From: Dermanyssus gallinae
Lineage: Eukaryota; Arthropoda; Arachnida; Mesostigmata; Dermanyssidae
Assembly: GCA_003439945.1 (NCBI GenBank)
Contig: QVRM01003971.1
Span: 62,001 to 126,000 of the forward strand
Direction of reading: 5' to 3'
DNA: 64,000 nt
Shown here in pieces: positions 41,678 to 52,106 of the stretch. Below the pieces are notes generated by a model. It did not search any database. It was not told the DNA's origin and saw nothing but the letters and a program-made list of their open reading frames with translations. Both the position numbers and the translations under genes were made by a program. Position 1 is the stretch's first letter; each line of letters opens with the position of its first letter.

Positions 41678-42390
41678 TCACGTGTCCGCCTCGTCTAGGC
41701 TAGGCCGAGGCCACTTCAGAAGTGTGCCCCGAACGGAGGCCGCGTTTCCACGTTGTATGTCGAGATCCAGTTGTTGTTTAGAAAAGGACGACGATCTGTT
41801 ATCACCGGTTGACTGATCTAACAAAGTGCCGATTTTGCGGATCAGCTGTCTGGTCCGAACACCAGGACTACCCATGGTCTCAAAGGCAAGTGGGAATTCG
41901 TGGGGATACCCAATTGATGAGTATTTTCTTAGCATGCTGGTCTCCGCAAGGTGGGCTGCATAACCGGCTTCGGATGCGCCGCCACCGACCATAGAAGGTG
42001 CTATGGAGTCGGTAACGGTTGCATCCCAAACCAGCATTTTGCCTCGCTCGAATGGTGTAAGTGTCATCCCGTCTGGACGCCTGCCGTCCTCCACGCGGAG
42101 GCCCGGGGGTTCGAGGCTGCACAGACGACCGCATGATCTGAGGGCTCTGTTGAAGGTCTCATTGATAGCGGCATGTCGAGGGCGTCGGCCTGTGCTGATG
42201 ATACACGATAGGCCGTGATGTCCCAGTTTGTCGACGGGGTGACCACATTGACACCGATGGGGGCTAACCAGGTCTGTCCCCAGTCGTAGGCCTACTGCTA
42301 TACGAATCGTCTCGTCGTCAAGAAGGGTGCCTATGGGTGCACTGGGAAGCGCGTGTAACCAGGCACCTGAATTCTTTGCGGAAACGGCGT
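41678..42390 (-). pseudogene. LINE-Y copy 1 C-terminal zinc and nuclease-like domain
   Basis: Minus strand: ARLNAVSAKNSGAWLHALPS (42400-42340) leads into SPHRCQCGHPVDKLGHHGLS plus C, a Cys/His finger at about 42265-42200. After about 60 bp comes LEPPGLRVEDGRRPDGMTL and GKMLVWDATVTDS (42115-42000). The E..., RPDG, VWDATV pattern could be a PD-(D/E)XK nuclease core; that is inference. The tail reads ETMGSPGVRTRQLIRKIG and DIQRGNAASVRGTLL, ending at 41678. Two or three frame changes occur. The tail is shared with copies 2 and 3. Confidence 0.75.
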
Positions 42391-43615
42391 TTAGGCGAGC
42401 TCTAGTCGTGTCGTCGGCAGCTTCTGATAGAGCCGTCGTTGTACTTCAGCGTGCAAAGGGGCACTCCAGTCATGTTGAGATAGTATGCTGTCAGGCCTGC
42501 CACCGCACCGGGCCTCAAGGTTCTCCTGAAGCTGGGCTAAGCGGCTTCTAAACTGGCCAACTCCTGCTGTATCTAAAAGGGGGGTTGCCCTGTTTTCTGC
42601 GCTTAGCATGGAGGAGACTATGGCAGGACCGGCCAGGGTCTGTAAGTTCGGAACCCCGAGGCCTCCTTGAGAGACGGGCAGTAATGCCTGCTGCCGTGCG
42701 CTAGGCGGTAAAAATGTGTTGAGCAGAGCCTCGAGGGTAGACAGTGTCAACTCGTTGAGCGCTTGCAAGTCGTCGACCCGATTGGATAGGTCAGCTTCTC
42801 GAAGAAGGTGGATGAGTCTCAAGGAAGAGAAAGAAGACCTGAGTAAGAAGAGTCCCCGATGGGCTCCTAGAAGAGGAAGGCGAACGGCGGCATTTTCCAG
42901 CTTTAATCTCCAGCGCTCGATTGCTGCTGTAAGCCCTTCGGGACAAAGCGGTACACCGAGTAGCTCCAGATCGTCTTTGGCAGTCACCTTGCAGCCGGGC
43001 AGGAGGTCTCAAAGTAACTGTATATCAGGGGAAGCCTCACGGGTAGAGCCCAGGGTGCATACTTCACATTTGGCAGGGTTTAACTCCAGCCCAGATATTA
43101 CACCAAAGTTAAGGACCCGTCGAATGTCCTCCGCTACTGTATGAACGTTCCCTCCTAGTAGGCCATCGTCAAGGTACCAGAGGATCCGCGGGCGTTTGAA
43201 GGAAACTACCAGATCCTTCATACCCAGACAAAACAGAGGTGGTGCTAAGGGGTCTCCCTGCTGCAGTCCCGTGGCGGACGAAATAACATGCTCAGGCAGG
43301 ACCAGATGGGAAGGAAGCCGATAAGTCAGCCCGACGTGGTGCAATAGATGAGGGGCGTGGGATGCAACAACCTTCATCAGATGATCGCGTCTCATAATGT
43401 TAAAAGCGTTTCTAAAGTCGAGCTTCACAAGAACCCCTGAACGTTTGCGAGAATCGAGAAAAGCACAGGTTGCATGAATGGCTACCTCGGTCCCGCCCGG
43501 CGTCGCAAATCCCGACTGATGTGCACCAGTTGCGTCAGAAATAACGGCCTTGTTGTGGTTACATCCGACTTTTGTGGCGACCCTGCGTAGCGTAGACGAA
43601 CAAGCAATCAGATCC
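42391..43615 (-). pseudogene. LINE-Y copy 1 reverse transcriptase
   Basis: Minus strand: SDATGAHQSGFATPGGTEVA and IHATCAFL (43530-43450) open the RT, followed by VKLDFRNAFNIMRRDHL (first catalytic Asp, 43440-43390). SATGLQQGDPLAPPLFCLGM and WYLDDGLLGG (catalytic YLDD, about 43190-43160) follow, then GLELNPAKCEVCTLGS. After a frame change near 43010, 42987-42391 is open for 198 codons: LLGVPLCPEGLTAAIERWRL, LLSLRLIHLLREADL-like residues and QGGLGVPNLQTLAGPAIVSS, the thumb. YLDD in place of YADD and the GG after it are characteristic of this family. Apart from the one shift it is well preserved. Confidence 0.85.
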
Positions 43616-43620
43616 GTGTA

Positions 43621-43647
43621 TGTAAATGATTAATAAATCCTTAAAAA

Positions 43648-43698
<51 letters not shown>

Positions 43699-43725
43699 TT
43701 TTTAATGATTTATTAATCATTTACA
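43621..43725. repeat. palindrome of 30-bp arms around (TA)n
   Basis: TGTAAATGATTAATAAATCC plus TTAAAAAAAC at 43621-43650 is inverted at 43695-43725 with two or three mismatches; (TA)n fills 43652-43694. It is directly adjacent to the 5' end of LINE-Y copy 1. Confidence 0.92.
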
Positions 43726-43782
43726 ATACGTTTGCACACTCGGCAGTGGTCGCCTTCGTATGATTCAACATTGTTGATATCT

Positions 43783-43785
43783 ATA

Positions 43786-43830
<45 letters not shown>

Positions 43831-43847
43831 GCCGCTTTCGATTTGGC
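43783..43847. repeat. (TA)n tract plus inverted copy of the 41511 motif
   Basis: TA repeats at about 43783-43825 are followed by GTATGTGCCGCTTTCGATTT and GGC (43825-43847), the reverse complement of 41511-41533. The pair brackets LINE-Y copy 1. Confidence 0.9.
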
Positions 43848-44840
43848 TGCATTAGAAATTGGGTTTAATATGAGAGCACCTTGTGTTTCTGCCTGGAAAA
43901 TCGTACAAGTATAGCAGATTGCTGCGGGTGTATTGCGGGGCCAGTGATTCATCATTCTGTGGTTAAACTAATTTCCTTCATTATTTCTAGACGGGCCGTT
44001 GATTGCACCAAGTGTACTCATGGTCTTGCAGTTGGTCAGTCGTAATGAGGTTTGCCTCATTTGCACACCTAGGTAGAAGTTAATTTGCCACAGTTTTGTT
44101 TGCTCTTCTCGCGGCTAGGTGCCCATCTGCGTCTTGCCCAAGAGCAGGGACAAACAAACGCGTGTGATGACTTGGCCAATGGCTAGACCGTCGCTTCAAT
44201 TTGAGCCGCTTTGTTTGCGTATATCTGTGGATAAATATAAGGCATGAGTGATTAAGAGAACAGCATAGGCCACCTGCAAACGCGTTCGGAAACTGGTCCT
44301 TCAATGGGTACATCAATATTCAGGTTTGTTTTTGGTTTCTACTATTTTTGTTTGTGTTTACATTACTTTATATACACTTGATAATAAGCACACTTATACA
44401 CATTAAACCCACTACATTCGGTTACTCTATTACGACAGCTACAGATGCCCTTTAATGACAATTACTCAAAACCGGACAGGCGTGATAACGCAAATAATTT
44501 CCAAAAGTGGACCTAGCTAGCTAAAATAGCTAAACGCTTTGAGTTCAAGTGTTTAGAACTTTTAGTGTTTAGAATGTTTAAAGTGTTTAGAACAAAAGCG
44601 AACAGCAATTGAGAACAGGGCGTGCTTCTTCTGTATCCCTCAGGGCAGGCTAGCATTGGGCACCTAGCCGTGCAGCCGCATTATCATCATCAGTGAGTGA
44701 GTGATGATGGTGATCTGCATACGCGCACAGGCAGAGAGCTCTGTCGCACTTCCTGCGGCTCCAAAAAACGAGCAAAAATTGCGTTAAAACTTCTCATCTT
44801 GAAACAGAATCGGTGACGCGTACCGCTTAGTTTCCATCGT
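43848..44840. other. no recognised gene
   Basis: No recognised protein motif. Short repeats of GTGTTTAGAA occur around 44555-44595. Confidence 0.4.
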
Positions 44841-44849
44841 CCGGCAGTT

Positions 44850-45330
44850 TAATAACAACAGCAGCAGCAGCATCGTCGTCGTCGTCGTCGTTGTCGTCGT
44901 CAGCTCTACCCCCACAGACATCCGATTGCCGCCCATTGCGCCTGCTTCTGTTCTATCTGTGTATGACCATAAAGGCTTAGAGTGGCGAAAGTGGCCATCA
45001 GTCTGGCCGCTAAGATTTCCGCTGAGGGCCTGTTAGGAGCCTGGGCGCCGTCGAAGCGTTGAACATTGTTGAATCAGCCTTACAGGGCTGAACAACAGCA
45101 GTTGAAACAACAGCAGCAGCAACACAACCGCCTAATATGTGTTGTTGTTGACGTTGTTGTTGTTGTTGTTGCCGTTGTTGTTGTTGTTGCTGTTGTTGAT
45201 GTTGTTGTTGTTGATGTTGTCGTTGTTGTTGATGTTGGTGTTGATGTTGATGTTGTTGTTGTTGTTGATGATGATGATGTTGTTGTTGCAGTTGTTGTTA
45301 TTGCTGCCGTCGTCGTTATAGTTATCTTTC
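44850..45330. repeat. trinucleotide-repeat region (CAG/CGT and TTG)
   Basis: CAGCAGCAG with CGTCGTCGTCGT at 44857-44895, CAACAGCAGCAGCAACA around 45100-45125, and an impure (TTG)n/(GTT)n run at 45138-45300. Open frames of V/D or L here are repeat translations, not genes. Confidence 0.9.
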
Positions 45331-45905
45331 CTTTGAACCTGCCCTCCCTGTAGCCATATCTATTACTACTTCTAAGTACAAGAGGACGGTGGACGCTAAC
45401 CTTGACGGGTTTGTCTGGCGTTAACTGTGCGGCTGCTTCAGCTGCTCCCTCTCACTGTCGCTAGTTCTCTCCGCATATTCTTCATGCCGCCCTGGCACAT
45501 AAGCTACGAAGAGCGTGGCGCCGTCGCTTCCCTCGCTAGTCAAGTGCCTTGAAGGACCTTGTTGGGAGGAGCAGGAGGAGGAGGAGGAGAAGGAGACTGG
45601 GAGGACACAACGTCTGTCCTTCTCGAACCGGCCTGTCCTTTCTGAAAGCAACGCGTAAGGAAAAGCGGAAGCGTGAAAGAGCCAACCGCCTCTGCACGGC
45701 AGCGTCGCGGGCTTATGCAAAACGACCTCTCACGTTGAAGAGCAGGACGCTCGCAAAGAGCTAGAAGAAGACGGAACGAGAAGGGGAACGCTACTTAAGT
45801 TTGTCTCTTTACGCGCAATATCTCCAGACTGGAAAGATTCGCTTCAGTACAAGGATGACTTAACTAGAGCGGGTCTCTGATACGTGCACGAGATGATACT
45901 CGCAC
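45331..45905. other. no recognised gene; GAG-rich patch at 45575-45595
   Basis: A 99-codon minus frame (45421-45720) and a 71-codon plus frame overlap a GGA repeat. No domain recognised; coding status is doubtful. Confidence 0.35.
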
Positions 45906-45909
45906 ACAC

Positions 45910-45910
<1 letters not shown>

Positions 45911-45949
<39 letters not shown>

Positions 45950-45999
45950 TTCCACTTATTTTAGCCGGTGTACACATTCATAAGGAGACAGTTGTTACC

Positions 46000-46041
<42 letters not shown>
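45911..46041. repeat. paired (TA)n tracts beside a T run
   Basis: TA repeats at 45911-45941 pass into T11 at 45941-45951, then about 50 bp lead to a second TA tract at 46004-46041. The T run against TA resembles the poly(A) end of a minus-strand element. Confidence 0.85.
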
Positions 46042-46045
<4 letters not shown>

Positions 46046-46054
46046 GCATAGACT

Positions 46055-46390
46055 TGTTCATTGATCTTAAAAGAGATATTTGAAGCCATACCTCATCGTC
46101 GATTTGTAAAAGAATCTGCCAGAGTTGGAATGGGAAATGAGAGGAAATGCTCTTAAACATGTATGGTCTTATCTGGAACAACGGCATCAAATATACGCGC
46201 ACTAAGATTTAAAAAATAATTTAGTTCGGGGCAAAAATACCGAATGGCACAGGGATCTGTGCTCGAGCCACTTTTATGAAGCATTAGTCAAATAGCAAAC
46301 ACATCTCTCAGTCAATGTATACGGACCGCAGTGTTCAAACAACTATTACATGCAGTGTTAGTGCACTGAAGAAGCAATAACACTGCGCGT
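46055..46390 (+). pseudogene. CR1-like reverse transcriptase fragment
   Basis: Plus-strand pieces in order: LFIDLKRDI and EAIPHRRFVKES at 46052-46110 (first catalytic Asp region), VWSYLEQRHQIYAH at 46162-46203 (the W..YL..R.Q block) and YRMAQGSVLEPLL at 46238-46276 (the PQGSVLGPLL block). VNVYG near 46312 stands where YADD would be. Each block is in a different frame. Order and spacing match CR1/Jockey RT fingers and palm. No endonuclease or thumb is seen. Confidence 0.65.
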
Positions 46391-46985
46391 GGCAGTAAGA
46401 CGCCTTTTCCAAAATGTATATTCCAATATAAGAACGAATAAAAAATATACCAGGCAAACATTCCTCTCCCTCCCTTTGACAATCAAAATAAAACCAGGCC
46501 TGTCATGTATTTACTCCCTTTCTTGCCCGCAAGAATTATATATAATTTCTATTTCAATTTTAGTTACAATGCTAGTTTGATAAAGACTTTATTTTAAGTT
46601 ACGTCCGCGGTTTGAAAGGTATCTTTATCTTATTAAGATGTTGTTCAGTGTGGAAGGAAGAGCCAAACTGAATAGACAGACGGATTAACAACAAATAAAT
46701 GATACTAAATCGCAAACAGGATTTTAGTACTTGCGAACTGTATCGTAATGTGAACGAAACTAAATGAATAAACGTTGGTCTTAAAAAGTATATATATATA
46801 TATATTCGCTTATATCTAAAGAAGATAACAGTTGTCTTGTTATGAACTTATAGACCGGATCAACTAATTGAAATTTTAAATGTTTGGTCGTGTCTAACAG
46901 AGTTCCACGCACAGATGCGGTGTTACCCCACTGACTGTCTAGCGGTGCACGTATTCAACATATCTGGTGTTATCCACCAATAAAC
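46391..46985. other. no recognised gene; (TA)n at 46790-46805
   Basis: AT-rich sequence with one short TA tract; no protein motif recognised. Confidence 0.4.
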
Positions 46986-46989
46986 GCGT

Positions 46990-48300
46990 GACAAGTGTGT
47001 TCCGCTTCCGTACTGATTATTGAAAGGGCTAATGAATCAGTAGCGGTTGCATCCCATACAAGCATGCGATCCATCTCGAAAACAATGTACAATGTAAGGG
47101 CCAGCTCGTGCGGCCCCTTTCCGTAATCCTGCGAAGCCAGGAGGCTCGAGAAAACAAGGAAAGCCAGCAGGGTCGGCTAAGTGTGCCGTTAAGTCTGCGT
47201 GTCGGACTCGACGACCTGAGGTGAAGACGCAAGAGAGGTCATGGTATGCCTGTGACCCCTCTTGATCGCCGCATCTGCGTTGATGAGGGAATACGAGATT
47301 TGCTTCCAGGCGTGACCCCCCGGCTAATTCGAACAGTGTCATAATGTAGTAGGGTGCCTAAGTGAGTACTGCGGAAAGCCTGTAACCAAGCACCGGCGCC
47401 TTTTGTGGAGACCGCTCGGAGTCTGGATTTGTCAAGCGTGGTGGGAGCTTGCTCAAGGCGCGAATGTCTCTTCTTAGAGTGGGGTCGAGCAGCCTTTCTG
47501 GGAAAAGGTGTTCGCGAGTATGAAACTGCACAGGGAGGCCTGGCGGTTAAGGCTGCCAAAGTAAGATTGTAAACCTCTTCATCTGTGCCGTTGAGCAACT
47601 GCGTGGCCTTTTCCAATGCTTAGGATATAGAGGAGACCACGGCATGTTATTCCCAGCCCACCCAAGGATAAAGGAGGCAGAGCTTACAAGCCTACGTCGG
47701 GTGAGAGACGTAAGTTTAGGAAAGCCTCCAGTGTATTCAAGGTCCACTTGTTGACGGCTCGAGAATCTTGCTCAAGTCGAAACAATTGGCCCCCCTGAAC
47801 AAGTGAGTTACCTAAGCCACCGAGAAGCACGATCTTAGTAGGTGTATTCGGCGATAGGATCTCAGCGGTAGAAGGCGGCTGACGGCTAACTCAAGCTTCT
47901 CTTTCCACACAGTATGTCCCAGATAACCTTCATCTCTGAGGAGAGCGGAACCCCGAGGAGCTAAGCCGCCCGGACAGCAGGAGCGTAGGCAGACAAGACC
48001 AACTGCAGAGCTCCTGGGAAAGGACCCTACGGCAAAGCGCATCTCGACACAGGAGGTAGAGGATGGCAGCAACGTCAACAGACAATACGGCGAGCGAACG
48101 TCCGAAGCGAAGAGAGAGCCTGTGGGAGTTTATTTTGAAGAACCTCAAGGTTTTCGGGCTGTGACATAAAGGTGTCTGAAGAGCCAATAAGCCTGGCGGC
48201 GCCTAAAGAGTGAGTATTAGCATGTTTTATGTACAACTTTCTCATAGTTAATCTTTTAAATGCCTCTAAGAAATCAAATAATACGCAATCAAAGGCCAAC
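46990..48300 (-). pseudogene. LINE-Y copy 2 (RT and C-terminal region, decayed)
   Basis: Minus strand: CVLFDFLEAFKRLTMRKLY (48285-48230) matches VKLDFRNAFNIMRRDHL of copy 1. The YLDD region is lost in frameshifts. LAPRGSALLRDEGYLGHTVW (47975-47915) with LPLRSYRRIHLLRSCFS matches the thumb. DKSRLRAVSTKGAGAWLQAF plus STHLGTLLHYDTVRI (47440-47330) matches ARLNAVSAKNSGAWLHALPS. The final part near 47080-47040 fits VWDATVTDS loosely. It is more decayed than copy 1 and lacks a clear 3' end. Confidence 0.78.
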
Positions 48301-49630
48301 CGATTGTAAATTATTATGTCTTAATCATGTGTTATTTTGGCGAGTTGAGTCACCGTGTACTTGCTTTTAGTATAGACATGTTGCTTTCCATCTAAGAAGT
48401 CTTTGTATAAAAAAAATAAAAAAATGGTACGATGCATGATATTAATGATTGAGCTGCAGGTATACAAGTATCTTTATTTGACGTGGGATCGTTGTTATGC
48501 TCAGGAGTTTTGACTAGCTGAGAAATACAATTTAGTACAGTGCCATCCTTATAAGATTGATTGCAGATGTAGCTGCATTATGGCGCTAGTTGTATTGTTT
48601 GTTTACTCTTTTACTGTTTTCGCTCTGCAAAAAAAGTAAACATACAATTTAGTTCGAAAAAATTTGCGTTGCTTTTCTTAGAATCTTTTTTCTATCCGCT
48701 CGTTCAGCTATCTGCCACCTTCAGTTGCAGTCTGTAAATTACCGCGAATACAGTAATACGACGGTTTGTGGTCAAGTACTTTTTTGGTTTGGTATTTTTC
48801 CCCAACAGTGTTACCCTTCCAGCGGCCCAAGGAAAAGGAGATTCTTACCGAAACAACGCAAGGTAAGAGCCATTGCTTTCGCCCAGCCGGTCTACGGCTG
48901 GTATCGCATTAACCGCGTTGCGGTTCTGCCGGACATGTTCCCTAAAGTCGTTTCTGTTTACCGTGGTTTGGCTCCGATTTCGATTTCCTTAGCCATTTGA
49001 GGCGTTGTTTTCGTCCTCTGTTTGGTATCGCCGCACTCAACAGCAACAACTTGTGTCAGGTGTGGTGCAATCTCCGGAAATGTCCCACGAATGCGCTGTA
49101 GTTGTCTTCAACGCGTGTCTACTAAGGTGACGTCTATTCCCTATATATATATATATATATACTACTTCGCGAACGTAACACATATATTTTGCCATTTCTA
49201 AAACCAAGCGTGTTAATGTATAGCATAATGTGATCCAATACTGAAATCTGCGCTTCAAGGAATTCTCGTTTCATCGGAAGGATATAAGCTAATTTAACGG
49301 GACGAGTATTTTTAGCGGATAATTCGAGTCTCAATCTTCTCGGTTGCTAAAACCTTCTTTGCTTTCCAATTTGTGCCGCGTCTTTGATAAGGCTTAGTCT
49401 TCAAACAAACTCATCACTTAGTAAGTCGTTTTGTATTGCACAATCACATGCCCTATCGTTTTCGGTTAAACGGGTAAATCCTCGGGTCTATTTGTCTCCT
49501 TGAGACACTAATTAACATTCTCCTCTCTAGTTGTTTATTAAACAGGCTTAGACGTGGATCCCTACGTTCAGTCATTTCTACTTGTATGTGACCTGGCTCG
49601 CCTAACCTAAATTATTCCGTCCATAAATAA
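48301..49630. other. no recognised gene; (TA)n at 49142-49161
   Basis: A 91-codon plus frame at 48725-49000 has no motif I can name. A TA tract of about ten units lies at 49142-49161. Confidence 0.4.
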
Positions 49631-49633
49631 AAT

Positions 49634-49634
49634 A

Positions 49635-49685
<51 letters not shown>
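49634..49685. repeat. A run followed by (TA)n
   Basis: AATAAAATAAAAAAAAAA at 49626-49643 passes into about 20 TA units ending at 49685. The AATAAA-poly(A)-(TA)n order looks like the 3' end of a plus-strand element sitting in a TA microsatellite. No upstream coding match was found. Confidence 0.85.
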
Positions 49686-49687
<2 letters not shown>

Positions 49688-49689
49688 GG

Positions 49690-50505
49690 CTGCGTGTATT
49701 ACATGGACGGTACGACGGAGGCGAATGGCGGGAATAGAGGGCAGCAACAGAGGAACAGCAACAGGATCGCCAAAGTGGGTGCGCGAACACAACCATAACG
49801 GCGACGGCAGGAACCCCAACAGCGACATCCACCGCTACAACAACCAGAAGAGCAGATATCTCGACCAGGTTCAACCGCTCGACCAGGGGGTTAATAAAAT
49901 CAGTGGGAAAACGCGTGGTAATTGCTGCAGACTCATACGTAGACAGAATAGAGGAACAGGTTAACCTTAAGGTGGCTACGAATACAGGAGGGACTTATTT
50001 TTTGCTTCTATTAGGGTCCGAGGAGCAAGAGATATTGTGGCAGCAGCTATGCAAGATAATATTCGACCATGTTGAACACAGACTGGTGTTTCATGGGGGA
50101 CTGGTAGATGTTTTCAGGCCCGGGATATGAATCGTGCTGTGAATAAGATCGGCACACAGATACAAGACTTCATAGAATTTTGCGAACAGCGAAACGTGGT
50201 GTTGACAGTGCGTTCTCCTCGAATGGTGGTGGATTTTAAATAAGAACGGGACTATTGAGGTGTGCAGGGCAGTCAGTAGAAAGATGATGCAGCTGGTCAG
50301 GGCAGCGAATTAGGAGTACTTGTCTCTGGAATGCGTTCAGGGTAATCCAAGGGCCATGGCCCCCGATTGGTCGCATTACGGAGAGGTAGGTACTGTACTT
50401 GCGTTACTGCTAATTGGCAAGAAGGCCTGTGATTGGCACATTGTTAGGCCGGTTATGATTAAAGTAGTCGATGCGCAAGTGGGATATAGGAAAAGCGAGC
50501 ACTAG
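49690..50505 (+). pseudogene. LINE-S ORF1 with SGNH-hydrolase-like domain
   Basis: Plus-strand frames read KRVVIAADSYVDRIEEQVNL (49906-49965), which fits the first SGNH block (GDSN-type) with changes at key residues, then HRLVFHGGLVDVF (50078-50117), the GG-N-D block. RAVNKIGTQIQDFIEFCEQR follows (50130-50190), then MMQLVRAAN and APDWSHYGEVG (50350-50385), the D-x-x-H block. Esterase/SGNH domains are known in ORF1 of several LINE clades and, from memory, in tick elements. The nucleophile Ser and the Asn are not preserved, so no activity is expected. One frameshift near 50120 and stops near 50240 and 50310 break it. Confidence 0.6.
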
Positions 50506-50879
50506 TTGAAGACGTGAAATCAACAACATCTGGGCAGCGCACCGGAAATGCGAGTCCCGGTTGAAAATTTGTCAGGCACACAGGGTGGACATTTAAACGA
50601 AGGGGAACGGGAGGGTGCAACAGATACAGGGCCAACATATACAGAAGGGGGCCATATGGATACACAGAGTACGACAAGAGGAAGAATACAGGTACAGGGA
50701 ATCGGGCTAATAGGAGATACTTCCTGAGGGAGAGGGAACACATAGAAGCAGTGGGGATCAAATGGGCATTAGAGGTCATCAGGCGGTTATCAGTTGTATC
50801 GAGAGACGGAGGCAAAATTTGACATAAGAAGCAAAAAAGGAAGCAGGGCAAAGGGAAAGCGTAGGAACAATGTGTCTTT

Positions 50880-51510
50880 CGAATGGGTTGCCATGTTAAA
50901 TATAAAAGGGAGAGGCAAAGAGGAAAGTGAGAAGAACTCTTAAAAATAAAGTCTGTCGATATCATGATAGTAACAGAATCGCATTTGTGTAGGAGGGAAG
51001 CGCCGCCGGGTTTAGAGGAATACAATTCATATGAGAAACTATTTCGTGCAAAGAAATTGGTAATGTCAAAATGAATGATCTGGTGGTTATAGAGATACAC
51101 CTGGAGGGAACAACATGGGCAGTTATGGGGGTATATAGAGTGCCAAGCAACACAGAAAAAGAAAACGAGCAGCTATGTAAAAGAGTACATAAAGTAATTG
51201 GGGAATATTAGGATAAGGGAGGGGTAATATGTCTGGCAGATTGAAATGCACATATCGTACAGCTGGATGAACAAAACGACAGAGCGGGCAGGAGACTGAT
51301 ACAACTAGCAGAGTCTAGCGGGGTAAACATTTTAAATTTAGACTCGCGTGTAAAAGGGAGATATACGTACACACAAGGGGATAGAAAGTTATGCGAAGAC
51401 TATGTACTGATAAAGGGTAAAATTAATAACTAGGTAGAATAAATCAAGAACAATGAAAAGAAAATATAAAATATTGGCAGTGATCATAATTGGGTAGAAA
51501 TACGCAAGTA
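50880..51510 (+). pseudogene. LINE-S APE-type endonuclease remnant
   Basis: Plus strand: VDIMIVTESHLCRREAPPGL (50957-51020; catalytic Glu in TESHL), then MNDLVVIEIHLEG, WAVMGVYRVPSN (51116-51150) and ICLADRNAH-like residues near 51230, where the GDFNAH motif has a stop. GRRLIQLAESSGVNILNLDS, GRYTYTQGDRKLCEDYVLI (51283-51415; the S.IDYVL block) and SDHNWVEIRK (51479-51510; intact SDH) follow. The complete series of APE endonuclease motifs is present in order, which makes the call firm in spite of two frameshifts and stops. It lies 3' of the SGNH-like ORF1 as expected. Confidence 0.8.
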
Positions 51511-51798
51511 GAAGGAACAGCCGGGGCGGGTAGATGTACAGCAGAAATGCTTGGATAAAAAATAATAGGCGCAGAAAGTAGAGTACATAATTAGCTCCTA
51601 GTGGCAACTGGGGAAAAGCTGGTAGATAGATGCATAGGAAAATGAGGGATGCCTATGACAATTGCTGTAAGCTAGGGAAGTATGTTCAAAAGGGAGAGGA
51701 ACGAGGGTGGTGAAGTAATAAAAATTGGGCATATATAATATTAAAGCGGAACAGGTGGAATAGGTAGCATAGAAAGGTAATGGCAGGCAAACACAGAC
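51511..51798 (+). pseudogene. LINE-S pre-RT region, 5' of the SINE insertion
   Basis: Degenerate Lys/Arg/Trp-rich sequence continuing from the endonuclease up to the SINE2 insertion point. It ends in GGCAAACACAGAC (51786-51798), the left target duplication. Confidence 0.55.
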
Positions 51799-52106
51799 CG
51801 TGGCGGCGTGGTCTAGGGAACTAGTGCGCTAGTCATGGTTGTCATCTACCGGGGTGTCGCCGGTTCGATCCCTGTTGTTGATTAAATTTTCTTTGAGTGA
51901 TGCTCATTGAGAATAGATGATGAACCATACAGCCGAGAGTCAGCGGCCATGCTGCCACAAGGACTGTTGGGGAAACCCTAGATATCTTAACAAGTCCGGC
52001 CCTCGGTGCATTAAAGATATACCTCAGGTTAGGTTCCAAGGACGTAGGGGACGGAGGATAGTCTAGAATTGAAAACAACATTCTTAATTTTTTTTTTTCA
52101 ATTTAA
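51799..52106 (+). mobile_element. tRNA-derived SINE2 nested in LINE-S
   Basis: A 308-bp insert starts CGTGGCGGCG with an A-box-like TGGTCTAGGG (51809-51818) and a perfect B box GGTTCGATCCC (51862-51872). An unrelated body (AGATGATGAACCATACAGCC and so on) follows and ends in a T11 run at 52089-52099 and CAATTTAA. It differs from SINE1 in both head and tail. GGCAAACACAGAC before and GGCAAACGCAGAC after (12 of 13) form the target duplication. RNA polymerase III transcription would start from the internal boxes. Confidence 0.88.

Larger units (their letters stand above)
41563..43640 (-). mobile_element. LINE-Y copy 1: YLDD non-LTR element between TA repeats
   Basis: Minus strand. The 3' end has AATAAA (about 41587-41592) and a poly(A) run (T run 41563-41572) directly against (TA)n. 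The 5' end of recognisable coding is at about 43610, again against a (TA)n palindrome (43621-43725). Between them lie RT and C-terminal domains in several frames. Bounded by TA repeats on both sides, it may have inserted into a TA microsatellite. The clade is unassigned; RT motifs and a C-terminal nuclease-like domain suggest an R2/R4-like rather than APE-type element. Confidence 0.8.

Noticed and set aside
45066..45353. 95-codon frame rich in Val and Asp, and a Leu-rich frame in the next phase
   Set aside because: Both are produced by the TTG trinucleotide repeat.
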